Origin: Hymenopus coronatus
Lineage: Eukaryota; Arthropoda; Insecta; Mantodea; Hymenopodidae
Direction of reading: 5' to 3'
Length of the DNA stretch: 64,000 nucleotides
Assembly (NCBI GenBank): GCA_030762935.1
Contig: CM060899.1
Coordinates: forward strand, 17,901,001-17,965,000
The notes beneath the pieces are model-generated. The model searched no databases, was not told the DNA's origin, and saw only the letters and a program-made list of their open reading frames with translations. The position numbers and the translations under genes are program-made. Below are positions 21,365-33,193 of the stretch, piece after piece. How positions within the stretch are numbered: the stretch's first letter is position 1; each line of letters starts with the position of its first letter.

Positions 21365-22217
21365 TGATGTGTACGATTCACATGACTTTCTCTACATCTT
21401 TGCAACAAATTAGTCTTAAAAAGCTTGTGTTTCTATTTACTTCATGCTAATCAGAAAAATTAGCAGAAATAGTCTTATTAGATGTTTCCTTGTAAGTAGA
21501 AGCGAAATAAGGGAGTACCATAAGTTAAAGTGATAGCCAAAAGCTGGTTGCTATGTGATTGAAGTTCCTTGGTTTCTATGGACAGCAGTCGACAAATTCC
21601 TGTATGAGAAAAGTACAAGATTTTCAAAGCAGAAACCAAAATCAAGGAATATCTCAAAAACGATAAACTCCACGAAAAAATTTATGGAACATAAATTTTG
21701 TGTTTTAACATGCTCTACATTTTTCGTGGAGTAAGTTTTTGTCCATCTCTTACGGTTTAGCAGTTATTCAAAATTCCGTGAAATTCATCCATAATAAAGT
21801 ACTCTTTAGAAGCTTTTCCCAGAAAATTCAGGATATACATTTTATCTGTCAGGTAAGTAGATTTAATATACCTGATTTTAATCAAAATTATTTAGGCTAT
21901 TTTTGAGAAAATCAAAATTTTCGAAAAAAGTTCCATATAAATGGTAGTTTGGGGTGGGGGGATTTTTCTCAAAGCGTGTCGGAACCCTTGAAGATACTAA
22001 CTTAAATACCAAGTTTGGTAATTTACCGAATTTTCGTTTTTGAGTTATCGTGTTCACAGTCACACGGACACACGGACCTTTTTCTGAAAATGCTTTTTTT
22101 GGATATAGGGGACCCTAAAACTTATATTTCCAGTGAAATCTCGGCATCGAATTTTTGGTGGAGTGCAATACCTTCTCTATACTTTATGTGCATGGTATGT
22201 GTAGAGAAAGTAAAAAT
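21365..22217 (+). mobile_element. TTE copy 22, subfamily A
   Basis: Starts at GATGTGTACG, its first bases lost or merged with the preceding scrap, and ends GTGTAGAGAAAGTAAAAA. Only ACACGGACACACGG remains of the microsatellite. Confidence 0.9.
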
Positions 22218-22261
22218 GGGGAAGAGACTCGAAATATTCATGTGCAATTAAAATATAAAAA

Positions 22262-22966
22262 TCTGATGTGTTACACTCATATGATTTTCTCTAGCCGTTC
22301 TACAAACTTCTTACATAAGAATATTCTTCTTTCTGCACAATGTTGTTATTACTTAGTTCCTTATAAGTAGGAAGAAAATAAGGGAATACACTAGGCTAAA
22401 TCGTTAGTCAAATGTTTTAAAAGCTGTCGTTATGCGATTGTCATTACAAATGGCTTCTTTTCATGGCCAGGAGTAGAACAAAAGAAAAAGGGATACTGCC
22501 GTCTGAGAAAAGTATAAGTACTTCACAACTGAAACAAATAACAATGAATACCTCGGAAACGGTAAGCTCCACGAAAAAAATGACTATGACGTAAATTGTG
22601 TATTTTAACAAGGCCTACATTTGTTGTGTAGTAAGCTTTTATCTATCTCTTACGGATTATTAGTTATGCCAAATTAAGCAAAATTCATCTTGAATAAACA
22701 GGTGTTTAGAAGCTATTCCCAGAAAATTCAAGATATACATTTTATTTGTCAGGTAAATATCTTTAATATAAGATATTTTAATCAAAATCGTTAGAGCCAT
22801 TTTTAAGAAAATTAAAATTTTCGAATAAAGTTCCATGTAAAGGGTAGTTTGGGGGAGATTTTTGTCAAAATCTTCATGTTGCATCCCTGGAATATACTGA
22901 ACTTAAATACCAAGTTTGGTATTTTAGCTACTTGTCGTTTTTGAGTTATCGTGTTCACAGACACAC

Positions 22967-23005
<39 letters not shown>

Positions 23006-23165
23006 ACACACACACACAGACCTTTTTATGGAACTGCTTTTTTTTTATTCAAGGGGTCCTAAAACATGTATTTCCGGTGAAATTTCGACATCGAATTTTT
23101 GGGCGGAATGCAATACTTCTCTATCCCTATTTAAATTAAACATATGGGGCTAGAGAAATTAAAAA
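22262..23165 (+). mobile_element. TTE copy 23, complete, subfamily B
   Basis: A 904-bp copy with 5' TCTGATGTG, subterminal ATTTTCTCTAGCC, body motif GGCCAGGAGTAGAAC and 3' end GGGGCTAGAGAAATTAAAAA. It is the best reference for subfamily B. The CA tract at 22970-23018 is interrupted by one CCA. Confidence 0.92.
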
Positions 23166-23412
23166 TGGAGTCCCCTTAAGGTGTAATTTCTGCTGAGACT
23201 AGCTTGTCACCTTAAGGTTAACCGAAAGCACGGGTAAATGTAACAGTTTCAGAAATTGGTAAGGTACCGTTAGTTCAGAAGTCACGTTTGACACCTAGGA
23301 GAGTATAGAGAGTCACGTAATAAAGGAGAGGGGAACGGAAGCTAACGACAAGGAATGGGAGAAATCAAGCCAGTCCAACCCTCCTCTAACAAACTGCGTT
23401 TCAAATAAAACG

Positions 23413-23442
<30 letters not shown>
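23166..23442 (+). other. Possible retroposed 3' end with 30-nt poly(A)
   Basis: CAAATAAAACG immediately precedes 30 A residues (23413-23442), like a polyadenylation signal plus retroposed tail. The upstream ~250 bp contain an imperfect repeat of CACCTTAAGGTTAACC with TCCCCTTAAGG. The source is not recognised. Confidence 0.45.
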
Positions 23443-23444
<2 letters not shown>

Positions 23445-23864
23445 TCCCGATGGTCAGCGGGTTACTCTCTATGTATGAGGGGCCAGGGGCTATTTGAAGT
23501 TGGGGTTTGTGCTGCAGCAAAGCCCACTCGTGCCCCCAGCTACCATCCAGTTGATTGGTCATGCTATTAGACCAGTCGAGGCCTCGGGGGGAACCCCGGC
23601 TCACTTGTTCTCTTTAAGAGCATGCGCACATGAACCCGATTGCACTTTGTTATACAAATTGTAAGCTTGTAGAAAACATTGCCCTGAGGACTTGGGGCGG
23701 ACTACCTGCTTTTCAATGCACGCCGTGTTTCTGGTTATTCTACACGGGTTCGTTTATTGCCATGATCACTTGGTTTTTGAACCATCGTGCATTTTTCTTG
23801 TACAGTCAAGAGCAAAAAGTTCTGGTGTGTTTAATCAATTCTGTAACAACGTATTCTTATAAAA
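23443..23864. other. Spacer, GC-richer on the left
   Basis: GC-rich to about 23610, then AT-rich. No family or gene is recognised. GCATGCGCAC at 23621-23630 is a single NRF1-like half-palindrome. Confidence 0.35.
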
Positions 23865-24909
23865 GATTATTACTTATTCTATAGGTACTATAAAGGAAGT
23901 ATTTTTTTTTGTGTCATTTAACGTCCTTTAACCTGGTTGGTCTTATCGGACGATGAATGAAATTGGTGAAATGTTGGTCTAATGATCTCGGGGTCCATGG
24001 AGGTTAAAGGTACTCGACATTCATCTTCTAAGTATAAGGGAAAACCCCGAAAAAAACAACCTTATCCGGGTAACTCATCCTAAGCGAGATTCGAACTCAC
24101 GACCTTTTGAATGCAAGGCAGACACGCTACCCACACTACCCAGGTGGGCAGAGGAAGTATTGTATTCCACCCAAAAATTCGATATCAAGATTTCGCCGGA
24201 AATATATGATTTAGGGCTCCCTGAAACCAAAAAAAGATTTTTAGAAAAATGTCCGAGTATGTATGGGTCTTTCTGTAAGTCTATGTACAGCATACCTCGA
24301 AAACGAATCTTCCAAGGATGTGACAAAGATTTTCAAGAAAATCCCCTCTCCCCTAAATACCCTTTACATGGAACTTTTTTCGAATTTTTTTATTTTCTCT
24401 CTTATATTTCACATATTTACATGACAAATAAAATGTATCTCTGACTTTCCTGGAAATAGCCTCTAAAGACATCTTTATTTTGGATAATGTTTATTGACTT
24501 TGGCATAACTGGTAAAACGTAAGAAATAGAAAGAAAAAAAAATCTTAGAAATGTAGAACTTTTTAAAACACATAATTTATGTTACATGCATTTTTTGCGT
24601 GGAGTTGACGGTTTTCAAAATATTCCTTTTTATGGTTTTCACTATAAAATACTTATATTGTTCTCACACGGGAATTTGTCAACTCCTGTCCATACAAACA
24701 AAAGAACATCAGTCACATAGCAACCAGCTTTTGGCTTTCACTTTAACCTATGGTACTCCCTTATTTCGTTTCTACTTACAAGGAAGCAAGTAATAAAACT
24801 AGTTCTGATAATTTTTCTAAATAAGAATGAAGTAGATAGAAACATAAGCTTTTTAACAATAATTTGTTGCAGAGATGTAGAGAAAGTCATGTGAATGGAA
24901 CACATCAGA
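23865..24909 (-). mobile_element. TTE copy 24, subfamily A, split by SINE S4
   Basis: The terminal motif survives left of the SINE (TTACTTATTCTATAGGTACT at 23868-23887). The rest continues at 24152. The TTE has internal deletions (no internal inverted repeat region around 24300). Confidence 0.83.
23904..24151 (-). mobile_element. tRNA-derived SINE, family S4, with 10-bp target duplication
   Basis: The minus-strand head has GTGGGTAGCGTGTCTGCC (A-box region) and B-box GAGTTCGAATCTCGC. The body includes GACCCCGAGATCATTAG and a tail ending in an A run. AGGAAGTATT occurs at 23894-23903 and 24152-24161. The repeat is TTE 3' sequence, so the SINE landed in TTE copy 24. Confidence 0.84.
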
Positions 24910-24910
24910 A

Positions 24911-25618
24911 TTTTAGAAAAAGGTCCGTGTGTGCGCGTTGGCATATGTATGTGTCTGTGTACAGCATAGCTTAAAAATTAAAAGCCCGATAAAAACCAAA
25001 TTTGGTATTTAAGTTTGGCATCTTCCAAGGATGCTACACGAAGAACTTTAAGAAAATCCCCACACTTCCAGCTAACATGGTAAAAGTATCTAAAATGTTG
25101 ATTTTCTTCAAATGGCTCTAAAATTTTTAATTAAAATCTCTTATATTTAAGATATTTATATGACAAATGTAACTCTTCAATTTTTTGGGAATAGCCTCTG
25201 AAGACATGTTTAGTTTGGATGAATTTTACGGAATTTTGCATAAGTAGTAAACCATAAGACAAAAACTTACTACAGAAAAAATGTAGAGCTCATTAAAACA
25301 CACAGTTGTAAGCATTTTTTCCTGGAGTTGACTGTTTTTAAGTTCCTTGCTATTGATTTTAATATACTTACACTTTTCTCATGCGGGAACTTGTCAACAC
25401 CTGGTTATGCAAAGAATCGGATTTGTACCATAGCAACCACATTTTAAAAATTTTACTATCGGTTTAGCCTTATTTCTTCCACCTATAAGGTACTAAATGA
25501 TACAACTGCTTCTGCTAATATTTATCTCCATTAGCGTGAAGTAGCTAGAAGAATAAGGTTATTATCAATAATTTGTTACAGAGAGCTAGAGAAAGTCATG
25601 TGAATGGAACGCATCAGA
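24911..25618 (-). mobile_element. TTE copy 25, 3'-truncated
   Basis: Lacks the palindrome and 3' module, beginning at TTTTAGAAAAAGGTCCG. The 5' end is AACGCATCAGA, abutting copy 26. Confidence 0.87.
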
Positions 25619-26463
25619 TTTTTACTTTCTCTATACGTACTATGTACATAGTGTATAGAGGAAGTATTGTGTTCCCCCCAAAAATTCGATACCGAGATTT
25701 CACCGGAAATACATGTTATAGGACCCCCTGAATCCATAAAAAACATTTTCAGAAAAAGGTTCGTGTGTGTGTGTGTCTGTAGACAGCATAACTCAAAAAC
25801 GAAAAGACCGTTAAAAACTAAACTTGGTATTTAGGTTTGGTATCTTCCAAGGATGTGACACGAATATTTTCAAGAAAATCCCCCCAACCCGAACTACCCT
25901 TTACGTGGAAAAAATTTCGAAACTTTTGATTTTCTAAAAAAAGCTCTAACGATTTTGATTAAAATTCCGTATATTAAAGACATTTATATACCAAATAAAC
26001 TGTATATATTGAATTTTCTGGGAATAGCCTCTGAAGATCCCTGTATTCTGGATAAATTTTGCCAAATTTTGCTTAACTGCTAAACGGTAAGAGATAGACA
26101 AAAACTTACTGGATATAAAATGTAGATCTGATCAAAACACACAATTTATAATCTTTACATTTTTATTGTGGAGGTAACCGTTTCCGAGATATTCCTTGTT
26201 TGGTTTCACTTGTGAGTACTAATACTTTTCCGGGACAGAAAGTGTCCGTTGTTCTTTTGATCTATTCCTAGACAAGCAAAGAATTAATTTGCAATGGCAA
26301 TCGAATAACGACAGCTTTTAAAACATTTGACTATCGGTTTAACATATTTTCTTTCTACTTATAAGGAACTAAGTAATAAGAACAACGTGTAGAAAGAAGA
26401 ATATTCTTATGTGAGAAGTTTGTAGAAGAACTAGAGAAAGTCATGTGAATGTAACACATCAGA
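25619..26463 (-). mobile_element. TTE copy 26, A/B mosaic
   Basis: The 3' palindrome is A-type (CTATACGTACTATGTACATAG). The 5' half is B-type: CAATGGCAATCGAATAACG at 26294-26312 and AACTAGAGAAAGTCATGTG at the terminus. The switch lies between about 26160 and 26250. Confidence 0.87.
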
Positions 26464-26479
26464 TTTTTTTATATTCGCA

Positions 26480-26690
26480 ATAGTTAAACTTATTGTACAG
26501 AAGACGAGATTTCAACGTACTGGGCTCTAAGCCCAGAGGTCCTGTGCCCTGCTGGAGGTGCACGTTTTTCCCTATCCAGAATTGCTCCCCACCCTCTCTG
26601 GAGTCTGGAAAATATGAACGAGTGAATTACAGTGGGCATATTCCAATATTTAAAGAAGAACTACGCCATGTTTAAACTTAAAGCAAAACA
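26480..26690 (+). mobile_element. SINE family S3, diverged copy
   Basis: Shares CCAGAATTGC, GAGTCTGGAAAATATGA and the general layout with the copy at 16955-17110. The tRNA-like head is heavily decayed. Confidence 0.6.
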
Positions 26691-26809
26691 AGTTACGAAC
26701 ATCTGCTCTTGCTTCTGAAGAGAAAATCGCTCCAAAGCCTACAGGAGTGGGCGTTTCCTTAATTTTAATTTAACTTCCTCATATTATACTTTTGGGAATA
26801 CGCAGAAAA

Positions 26810-27579
26810 ATCTCTAGCCCGAAGTACAATTTACGTAGTGGATAAAGAAGATATTGTATTCCACCCAAAATTCGATACAGAGATTTCTCCGGAAATATAT
26901 GTTTTGAGGTCCCCTGAGTCCCAAAAAGTATATTTACAAAAAGGTTCATGTGTGTGCGTGCCTGTGGACAGCGGTTAAGTAGCAAACTTGATATATATGT
27001 TCAGTACCTTCCAAGGGTGCGACACGAATATTTTCAAGAAAACCCCCAATTACGTCTTACATGCATTTTTTTTTTGAAAATTGTGATTTTCTCAAAAACT
27101 TCACTAAAATTTTTGATCAAAGTACTGCATATTAATTATATTTTAGATCACCAATAATTTTGTTTTTGAATTTTCTAGGAACAGCTGCTGAAGGGCTATT
27201 TACTCTAGTTCAATTTTTCAGAATTTTGAGTTATGGTTAAACCATAAGAGATGAACAGAACTGATTTGACATAAACGTTTTTCTTTTAGAGTTGACCGTT
27301 TTCTAAATATTCATTGTTGTTGGTTTCAGTTTTAAACTAATTAACTTTTCTCAAACACGACCATCAAATCGAATGGAAGCGCCTGGCTTTTAAAAGTTTT
27401 GACTATTGCTTTAGTCAAGTGTACTCCCTTATTTCTCTCCTACTTATGAGGAAGCAAGAAATAAGATGAACTCTCCTAGTGAGTATCTAGATTAACATGA
27501 TGTAGGCAAAAAGAATAATTGTTATAAGAAAAATTTGTTTGTGAAACACCCAGAGAAAGTTATGTAAATGAAACACGTA
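26810..27579 (-). mobile_element. TTE copy 27, diverged, B-like
   Basis: The palindrome is decayed (CTAGCCCGAAGTACAATTTACG). Body and 5' end are recognisable up to AAACACGTAG. The internal inverted repeat is lost. Confidence 0.8.
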
Positions 27580-28315
27580 GGTAGAGAAGATATTGTATTC
27601 CACCAATAAATTCAATGTCAATATTTCACCGGAAGTATGTGTTTTGAGGTCACCCGAGTCCAAAATATATTTTCTGAAAAAGGTCTGTGTATGAATGTGT
27701 GTGTGTGTGGAAAGCATAAGTCAAAAACGAAAGTTCGTATTTAAGTTTGGTATCTTCCAAGGATGCGGTACAAAGATTTTCAAGAAAATCCCCCCACCCC
27801 TAACTTCCCGTTACTTGGAAAAAATTTAGAACATTTTGATTTTCTTAAACATGGCTCAATTGATTTTGATTAAAATGCATATCTTGAATTTTCTGGGAAT
27901 AGCCTCTAAAGACCTCTTTATTCTGGACGACTTTATTGAATTTTGCTTAACTGGTAAACCCTAAGAGATAGACAAAAACTTACCACACAAAAAATGTAAA
28001 TCACGCTAAAACACACGATTTATGTCATATACACTTTTTTTGGTAGAGATAATTGCTTTTGAGATATTCCTTGTTAATAGTTTCAGCTTTAAAAAATCTT
28101 TTTTTTCTCATACAGGAATGTATCGCATAGCAACCAGCTTTTGACTATCGCTTTAGCTTATGTTACTCCCTTATTTCACTTCTACTTACAAGGAAGCAGG
28201 TATTAAGACTATTTTTATTTTGTTTCTCCATTAGTATGAAGGAAATAGAAGCATTAGCTTTTTAACAATAATTTGTTGTAGAGATGTAGAGAAAGTCATG
28301 TGAATGCAACACAGA
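27580..28315 (-). mobile_element. TTE copy 28, 3' palindrome missing
   Basis: Begins inside the 3' module (GTAGAGAAGATATTGTATTCC) and runs to the 5' end GCAACACAGA. It is head-to-tail with copy 27. Confidence 0.84.
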
Positions 28316-28754
28316 TTTTTTTTTACGAATTCCTAGTCCTGGTATTCGGAAGGGTGTGGGATCGGTTCCACGCGTCGATCTCTCTAACCGATGGGTTTTG
28401 TCTGGGGTTTTCCGTGGTCACTAGGCTTGGAGAGGAGCTTCCTTTCCCCCGTACTTCCTTTCCCTTCATTTCATCCCAACCGTCTATTTAAGGACTATAA
28501 GCGTCGACGAGGACTGCAGCAGAGGCACCATAGTGGAGGTGACTGCGCTCTCGGATCGGGATGGTTGTCTGTGGACTCAGGTGGGCTATCCGAGACTGAC
28601 CCACGAGCTCCTGGCGCTCCCCGCGTCAAGCTGAAGAACTGCTTGTGAACTGTCAGGGACCTTTCACGGCGATTCTCACCTGTACGGCCGCCCTCTGAAA
28701 TTACACTCATTTCAACCATGAACCCCGCCGCCGCCACCACAACACAAAGGTGTC
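28316..28754. other. GC-rich insert of unknown origin
   Basis: The insert is sharply GC-richer than both flanking TTE sequences and starts with a T run next to TTE copy 28. Open frames exist on both strands without a recognisable domain. A reverse-oriented retroposon (T run as reversed tail) is possible. No clear target duplication was found. Confidence 0.45.
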
Positions 28755-29055
28755 GTAGAATGAAGATAACCTCAGAGGCAATTCCGAGAAAGTTGAAAGC
28801 ATACGTTTTATATGTCATAAAAATATCTTAATTGTATATTTGAATCAAAATTACAAGGGAAAAATTAAGAACATTTTACGATTTAAATAATACTTTAACT
28901 TGAGAAATCCTCTTGAACATTGTCTTCAGAAGTTGGTGCAGAATCTAGTTGGCTACCTGAAGGTGGATGGATACCTTAGAAAGAAAAAAACAATGTTTGG
29001 AACTAGTGGAATGGACAAATTTCTATGAGCATCAGTATACGTGTTAGAGTAATTA
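28755..29055 (+). mobile_element. TTE copy 29, strongly diverged 3' half
   Basis: GAAGATAACCTCAGAGGCAA starts alignable body sequence. It fades after 28860 and recovers at ACGTGTTAGAGTAATTAAAAA, the element terminus. Confidence 0.6.
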
Positions 29056-29057
29056 AA

Positions 29058-29690
29058 AATATGTGGTGTTCCATTCACATGGCTTTCTCTATCTATCCGG
29101 TAACTAACTATTCTTACAAAAGATTATTGTTATATCTAATTTATCTAAAGAAATGAGTTCACTACTTAGTTCCTTGTACGTAAAGGGAAACAACAACGGA
29201 TTGTCATACCCAGTAGAAATTCGTCATTATGTGAAATTCGGTTCTGTTTTACAATTTCAGGAGTAAACAAACAAAGAGATGAAACGAAAGTTGACCTGCC
29301 ACTTGAGACTAGTTCAAGACTGAAACAAATAACAGGGAATATCTCGGTTGTCTATAAAAATGTATGTGGCATAAACTGTGTGTTTTAATGACTTCCATAA
29401 TTATTGTTTAGCTAGATTTTAGCTGTCTCTTACAGCTAATACAAAAGTCATCCAGAATGAAGAGATCTTCAAGAGACTACTCCCATAAAACTCAAAATAA
29501 ACACTTTATTCATTATGTAAATATCTTTAATATACGTTATTTAAACCAATATCATTAGAATATTAATATAAAATACTTTTGCATTAAAAGGTAGTGTGAG
29601 GATAGGGGTTTTCTTGAAAATCTTCGCAACTTTGGAACATATTAAACTAAAATATCAAGTTTAGTATTTAGCGGAGTGTTTGTTTCTCGA
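29058..29690 (+). mobile_element. TTE copy 30, diverged, 3'-truncated
   Basis: Starts GTGGTGTTCC, directly behind copy 29, and runs through the internal inverted repeat (ATATCAAGTTTAGTATT) to about 29690. Confidence 0.75.
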
Positions 29691-30407
29691 TAAGCGGCCA
29701 AATTACTGATTATGTAACAACTTTTAGAACTCCCTGTACATAAAATTAGCAGGCAATGTTAAAACAATGGCCCTTGAAGCGTCAGCAGGGAAGGGCGATA
29801 CAAAAGCCCACGCCCTAACCAAATGCTACTAATTGCATATGCAACTTTTTCCCGTTTAATCTCGTCAATTCCGTGCTATTAACTATTGTAATAGCGTACC
29901 GGTAGATGGAGTTGCGGTGGTAGACAGATGAAGGACTGTAACTCATTATTACCAATCACAACACACTGCAGAACAGAGGAAGGGGAAAGCTGTTTGAGTG
30001 ACTAGCAAATGCTGGTATTGTTGATGACCAAAAAGGTCATATCTTGAGTTTTAAGCCCTTCTGTATGTAGCGAAACGTTCACAAATGAAACGAGCAAAAT
30101 TGTTGAACCATTGCAGCAGGTGTGTTTTATTGCATGTACTCAAGAGCCTGATAGTATGTGTGTACTTGTGCGTGTGTGTGTGTGTGTTTTTTGTTTGTTA
30201 ACTGTGCCAGATTGTATAGAGGATCGTGTTTAACCTTGTCGCTGTTAACCTATTTTTATGCGAATAACACCTCCTTGTTGAGTTAAGGGGACACTATGGT
30301 AAAAAATTGTTAAAACTCTGAAATTTGGTTTTCACGGATAAGATTTGGCCATAATTTTGTGTATTTAAAGTTTAAAATGCAATAATATGCACTAATAACT
30401 AAAAAAA
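29691..30407. other. Unique spacer
   Basis: No gene is recognised. A (GT)n tract lies at 30156-30187. Confidence 0.4.
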
Positions 30408-30760
30408 TCTGATGTGTGCCATTCACATGACTTTCTCTACAAATCTGAAACAGATTATTGTTAAAAAGGTTGTGCTTCTAATTACTTCATGCTAAACGAG
30501 AAAAAAAGTCTTATTACTTGCTTCCTTATAGGTAGAAGCGAAATAAGGGAGTACCATAAGGAAAAGTGATAGTCAAAAGCTGGTTGCTATGTGACTAATG
30601 TTCTTTTGTTTGTATGGACAGGAGTTCACAAATTTCTGTGTGAGAAAAGTATAAGTTTTTTAAAGCTGAAATCAATAACAAGGAATACCTCAAAAACGAT
30701 CAACTCCACGAAAAAAATGCGTGTAGCATAAATGGTGTGTTTTATCGTGATCCACATTTT

Positions 30761-31616
30761 TTTTAATTTATTTATTTAAGGTCACTTTATAACAACAGAG
30801 GTCATCAGCGACCACAATATTCGTAGAAGGTCACAATGTATATACAAAATGTAATACAAATATATGGTCATGAACTTAACTAATTGAACATTGGTAACAG
30901 TATAGTACATGTAAATTGGCAAACAATTATAACAGTATCAAACTGTGGTTATAACAATTAAATCACATTATATAAAAGACAACATTTGTGACATTTCCAT
31001 TAACTTGATAGCTTTTCTGCATCCTTCGGTGGTGTTAAAGATGGAATACAGATCACTCTTGAGGTTTAAGTTCCTTGTGTCGTTCAGTAAAGCAGGGCAC
31101 TCGAGGATAAGGTGAGAGGTTGGTACGACTTCTCGAGCTGAACATTTCGGGCAAGGATCTTTGGTTGCTTTCTTCATCAGATAACCATGGCTGAGGTTGA
31201 AGTGGCCGATGCGCAAACTGCTAAGTAGGACTTTTTGTTTTCTTCGGAATTTAAGGTGTGATATTGCTGATTCTGTAATAGATTTCCTAACCAGTTGCAG
31301 TTTTGAGGGCGTAGATTTGCACTGTTTGTCCCAGGGGTCGGCGATATAGCTTTTAAACATCTTTTTTACATCCTGAAGTGTACCCCTTAATCCAGCTTCA
31401 ATTTGTTGCAGTCTCGTAGCATATTTCGCTGCCATATCTGCCGTTTCATTTCCGGTAATGCCTTTATGTGATGGCAGCCATACCAATGACGCCGTTATTG
31501 TAGTGATAATATAATCGTACTTGTATAGCTTGAATGAGTGGCTTCTTAGAGAATCTATTTGCAGCAGCAGTAAGTGTTGACATGGAGTCAGAGAAGATCA
31601 CAAGTGGTAGATTTTT
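30761..31616 (-). mobile_element. 5'-truncated jockey/I-type LINE: RNase H and C-terminal zinc-finger-like end
   Basis: Minus-strand frames encode VIFSDSMSTLTAAANRF (about 31570-31620) and, after a frameshift near 31520, VWLPSHKGITGNETAD (about 31440-31483). These are the D and H/D blocks of a LINE RNase H domain. They are followed by CPKCSAREVVPTSHLILECP (about 31085-31144), the cysteine/histidine motif found after RNase H in jockey- and I-group LINEs. The 3' UTR ends in an A/T-rich tail (30761-30778 on plus). GTGATCCACATTTTT (from 30747) and GTGATCTATTTTT (31617-31629) form an imperfect target duplication in the TTE. Reverse transcriptase is absent. Confidence 0.85.
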
Positions 31617-32112
31617 GTGATCTATTTTTGATGTGGTAAGTTTTTGTCTATTACCTACTCTTGGTTTACCAGTTCTGTTATGCAAAATTCAATAAAAATC
31701 ATTCAAGAGGTCTTAAGAGGCTATTCCCAGAAAATTATAAATATACATTTTATTTGGCATGTATTTATCTTAAAGATAAGACATTTTATTCAAAATCGTT
31801 AAAGCTATTTTTGAGAAAATCAATGTAAAGGTCGTTAGGGTTTGGGGTATTTTTTTGAAAATCTTCGTGTCGCATCCTTGGAAGATATCAAACTTAAATA
31901 CCAAGTTTGATACTTAACCGTCTTTTCGATTCTGAGCTATGCTGTCCACACACACACACACACACACATACATACATACATATTGATCTTTTTCCAAAAT
32001 GCTTTTTATGGATTTAGGGAGACCCAAAACATTATTTCAGATGAAATCTCGGTATCGAATTTTTGGGTGCAATACAATATCTTCTCTATACACTATGTAC
32101 ATAGTACGTGTA

Positions 32113-33169
32113 CTGGGCACAAAATAGCGGACATATTAAGAAATGAAGACTTATGTATATCCACCTAGAGAAGTTAGCGAATATAATTAGTAAAATTTCC
32201 TGGGAAGAGAGAATTGAACAAATACCAACCCGCGCACTAGGCAGAGGTGAATTAAGACGATCCGACAGAATTCGAAATCAGTAAACTTAAACTTATAACT
32301 GACTCTTTGATAAAAACTTAAACACAGAAATATAAGCAAATACTATTGCAACTTAAATAACTATAAACCCAAAGGAGAAAGTTTGCAGGAAGAAGAGGAA
32401 GAATAAATAATGCAAACTAATTCTAAATGGAGACTGGAGACTAATGGAAGATGAAGGAGAGCCGAGCATAGTAGAAGGAGGCGAAGAAGAAGGAGCCGGT
32501 GTAGACCAGAGTGATAAGAGGGATGCAGAGGGCGTGTGAGAGCAGGAATGGTGGATTATGGGCTTCTGGCGGTGGACAGTACGAGGCAAGGGGAGATGAC
32601 GTTGAGGAGCAAGTGTTAGTGAAGTGCTAAATAGTGTTAAAAAGTTAAATACAGTGAGTTTAGTGTAATGATGATGTAAAAGATTAGGTATAATTAATAA
32701 CAGATATTAGCCAAAGGAAGTAAAAGACAATTTACTATAGTTTACTACAATGTAAAGAAATTATTGTATAATATAATTATTTAGTTGCGCTGGTTACCAG
32801 TGCATATTCTGCTGGATACCAGTAGTATAGAATTAGTTTTTCATTTATCTTAATAATCTAGAGCATAGTTTTATGGGTAAATAGCTGGTTACCAGTTATT
32901 TGTGTTACTGGATTCCAGTAATTAATAATAGATGATTTAGTGTTAGTGAAAGTTGTTTTATGGTTGGAATCTATTTTATAGTTTATATTAATTTGTTTTA
33001 GTTTTAAATTAAATTTTGGGTTATTAGTATATAAGTATTATCTGTAAAATAATGATGTATATCAATAATTTAAAAGTGGGAAATAAATTATAAAGTTTGC
33101 AATAAACGTCCTGGTATAGGGAACAAGATGCCAGGATGTTGTATTGCAGATTTAATTTTATTTTATTTT
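32113..33169 (+). mobile_element. Retroposon of uncertain class with 11-bp target duplication
   Basis: TAGTACGTGTA at 32102-32112 and 33170-33180 flanks exactly 1057 bp. The left end is open (GHKIADILRNED, then a stop; later IPTRALGRGELRRSDRIRNQ and a stop near 32283), suggesting the end of a retroelement polyprotein. A long non-coding part follows, with AATAAA at 33101, a terminal stem (GTCCTGGTAT/ATGCCAGGAT) and a TTTTATTTTATTTTT tail. A 5'-truncated retrotransposon fits. I could not assign a clade. Confidence 0.7.
32790..32925. repeat. Cluster of CTGGNNNCCAG palindromes
   Basis: CTGGTTACCAG, CTGGATACCAG, CTGGTTACCAG and CTGGATTCCAG occur within 136 bp of otherwise C-poor sequence. A further copy, CTGGATACCAG, occurs at about 60776-60786. 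Confidence 0.8.
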
Positions 33170-33193
33170 TAGTACGTGTAGAGAAGTTAAAAA

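Larger units (their letters stand above)
30408..33193 (+). mobile_element. TTE copy 31, subfamily A, host of two retroelements
   Basis: TTE sequence occupies 30408-30760, 31617-32112 and 33170-33193. It is broken first by a LINE fragment and again by a ~1.06-kb insert in the terminal palindrome. Both interruptions have duplicated TTE bases at their edges. Spliced together, the TTE is of normal length. Confidence 0.88.

Noticed and set aside
28391..28818. Protein-coding gene in the GC-rich insert
   Set aside because: Frames on both strands, no domain, no splice-supported structure; more like retroposed or unclassified repeat.
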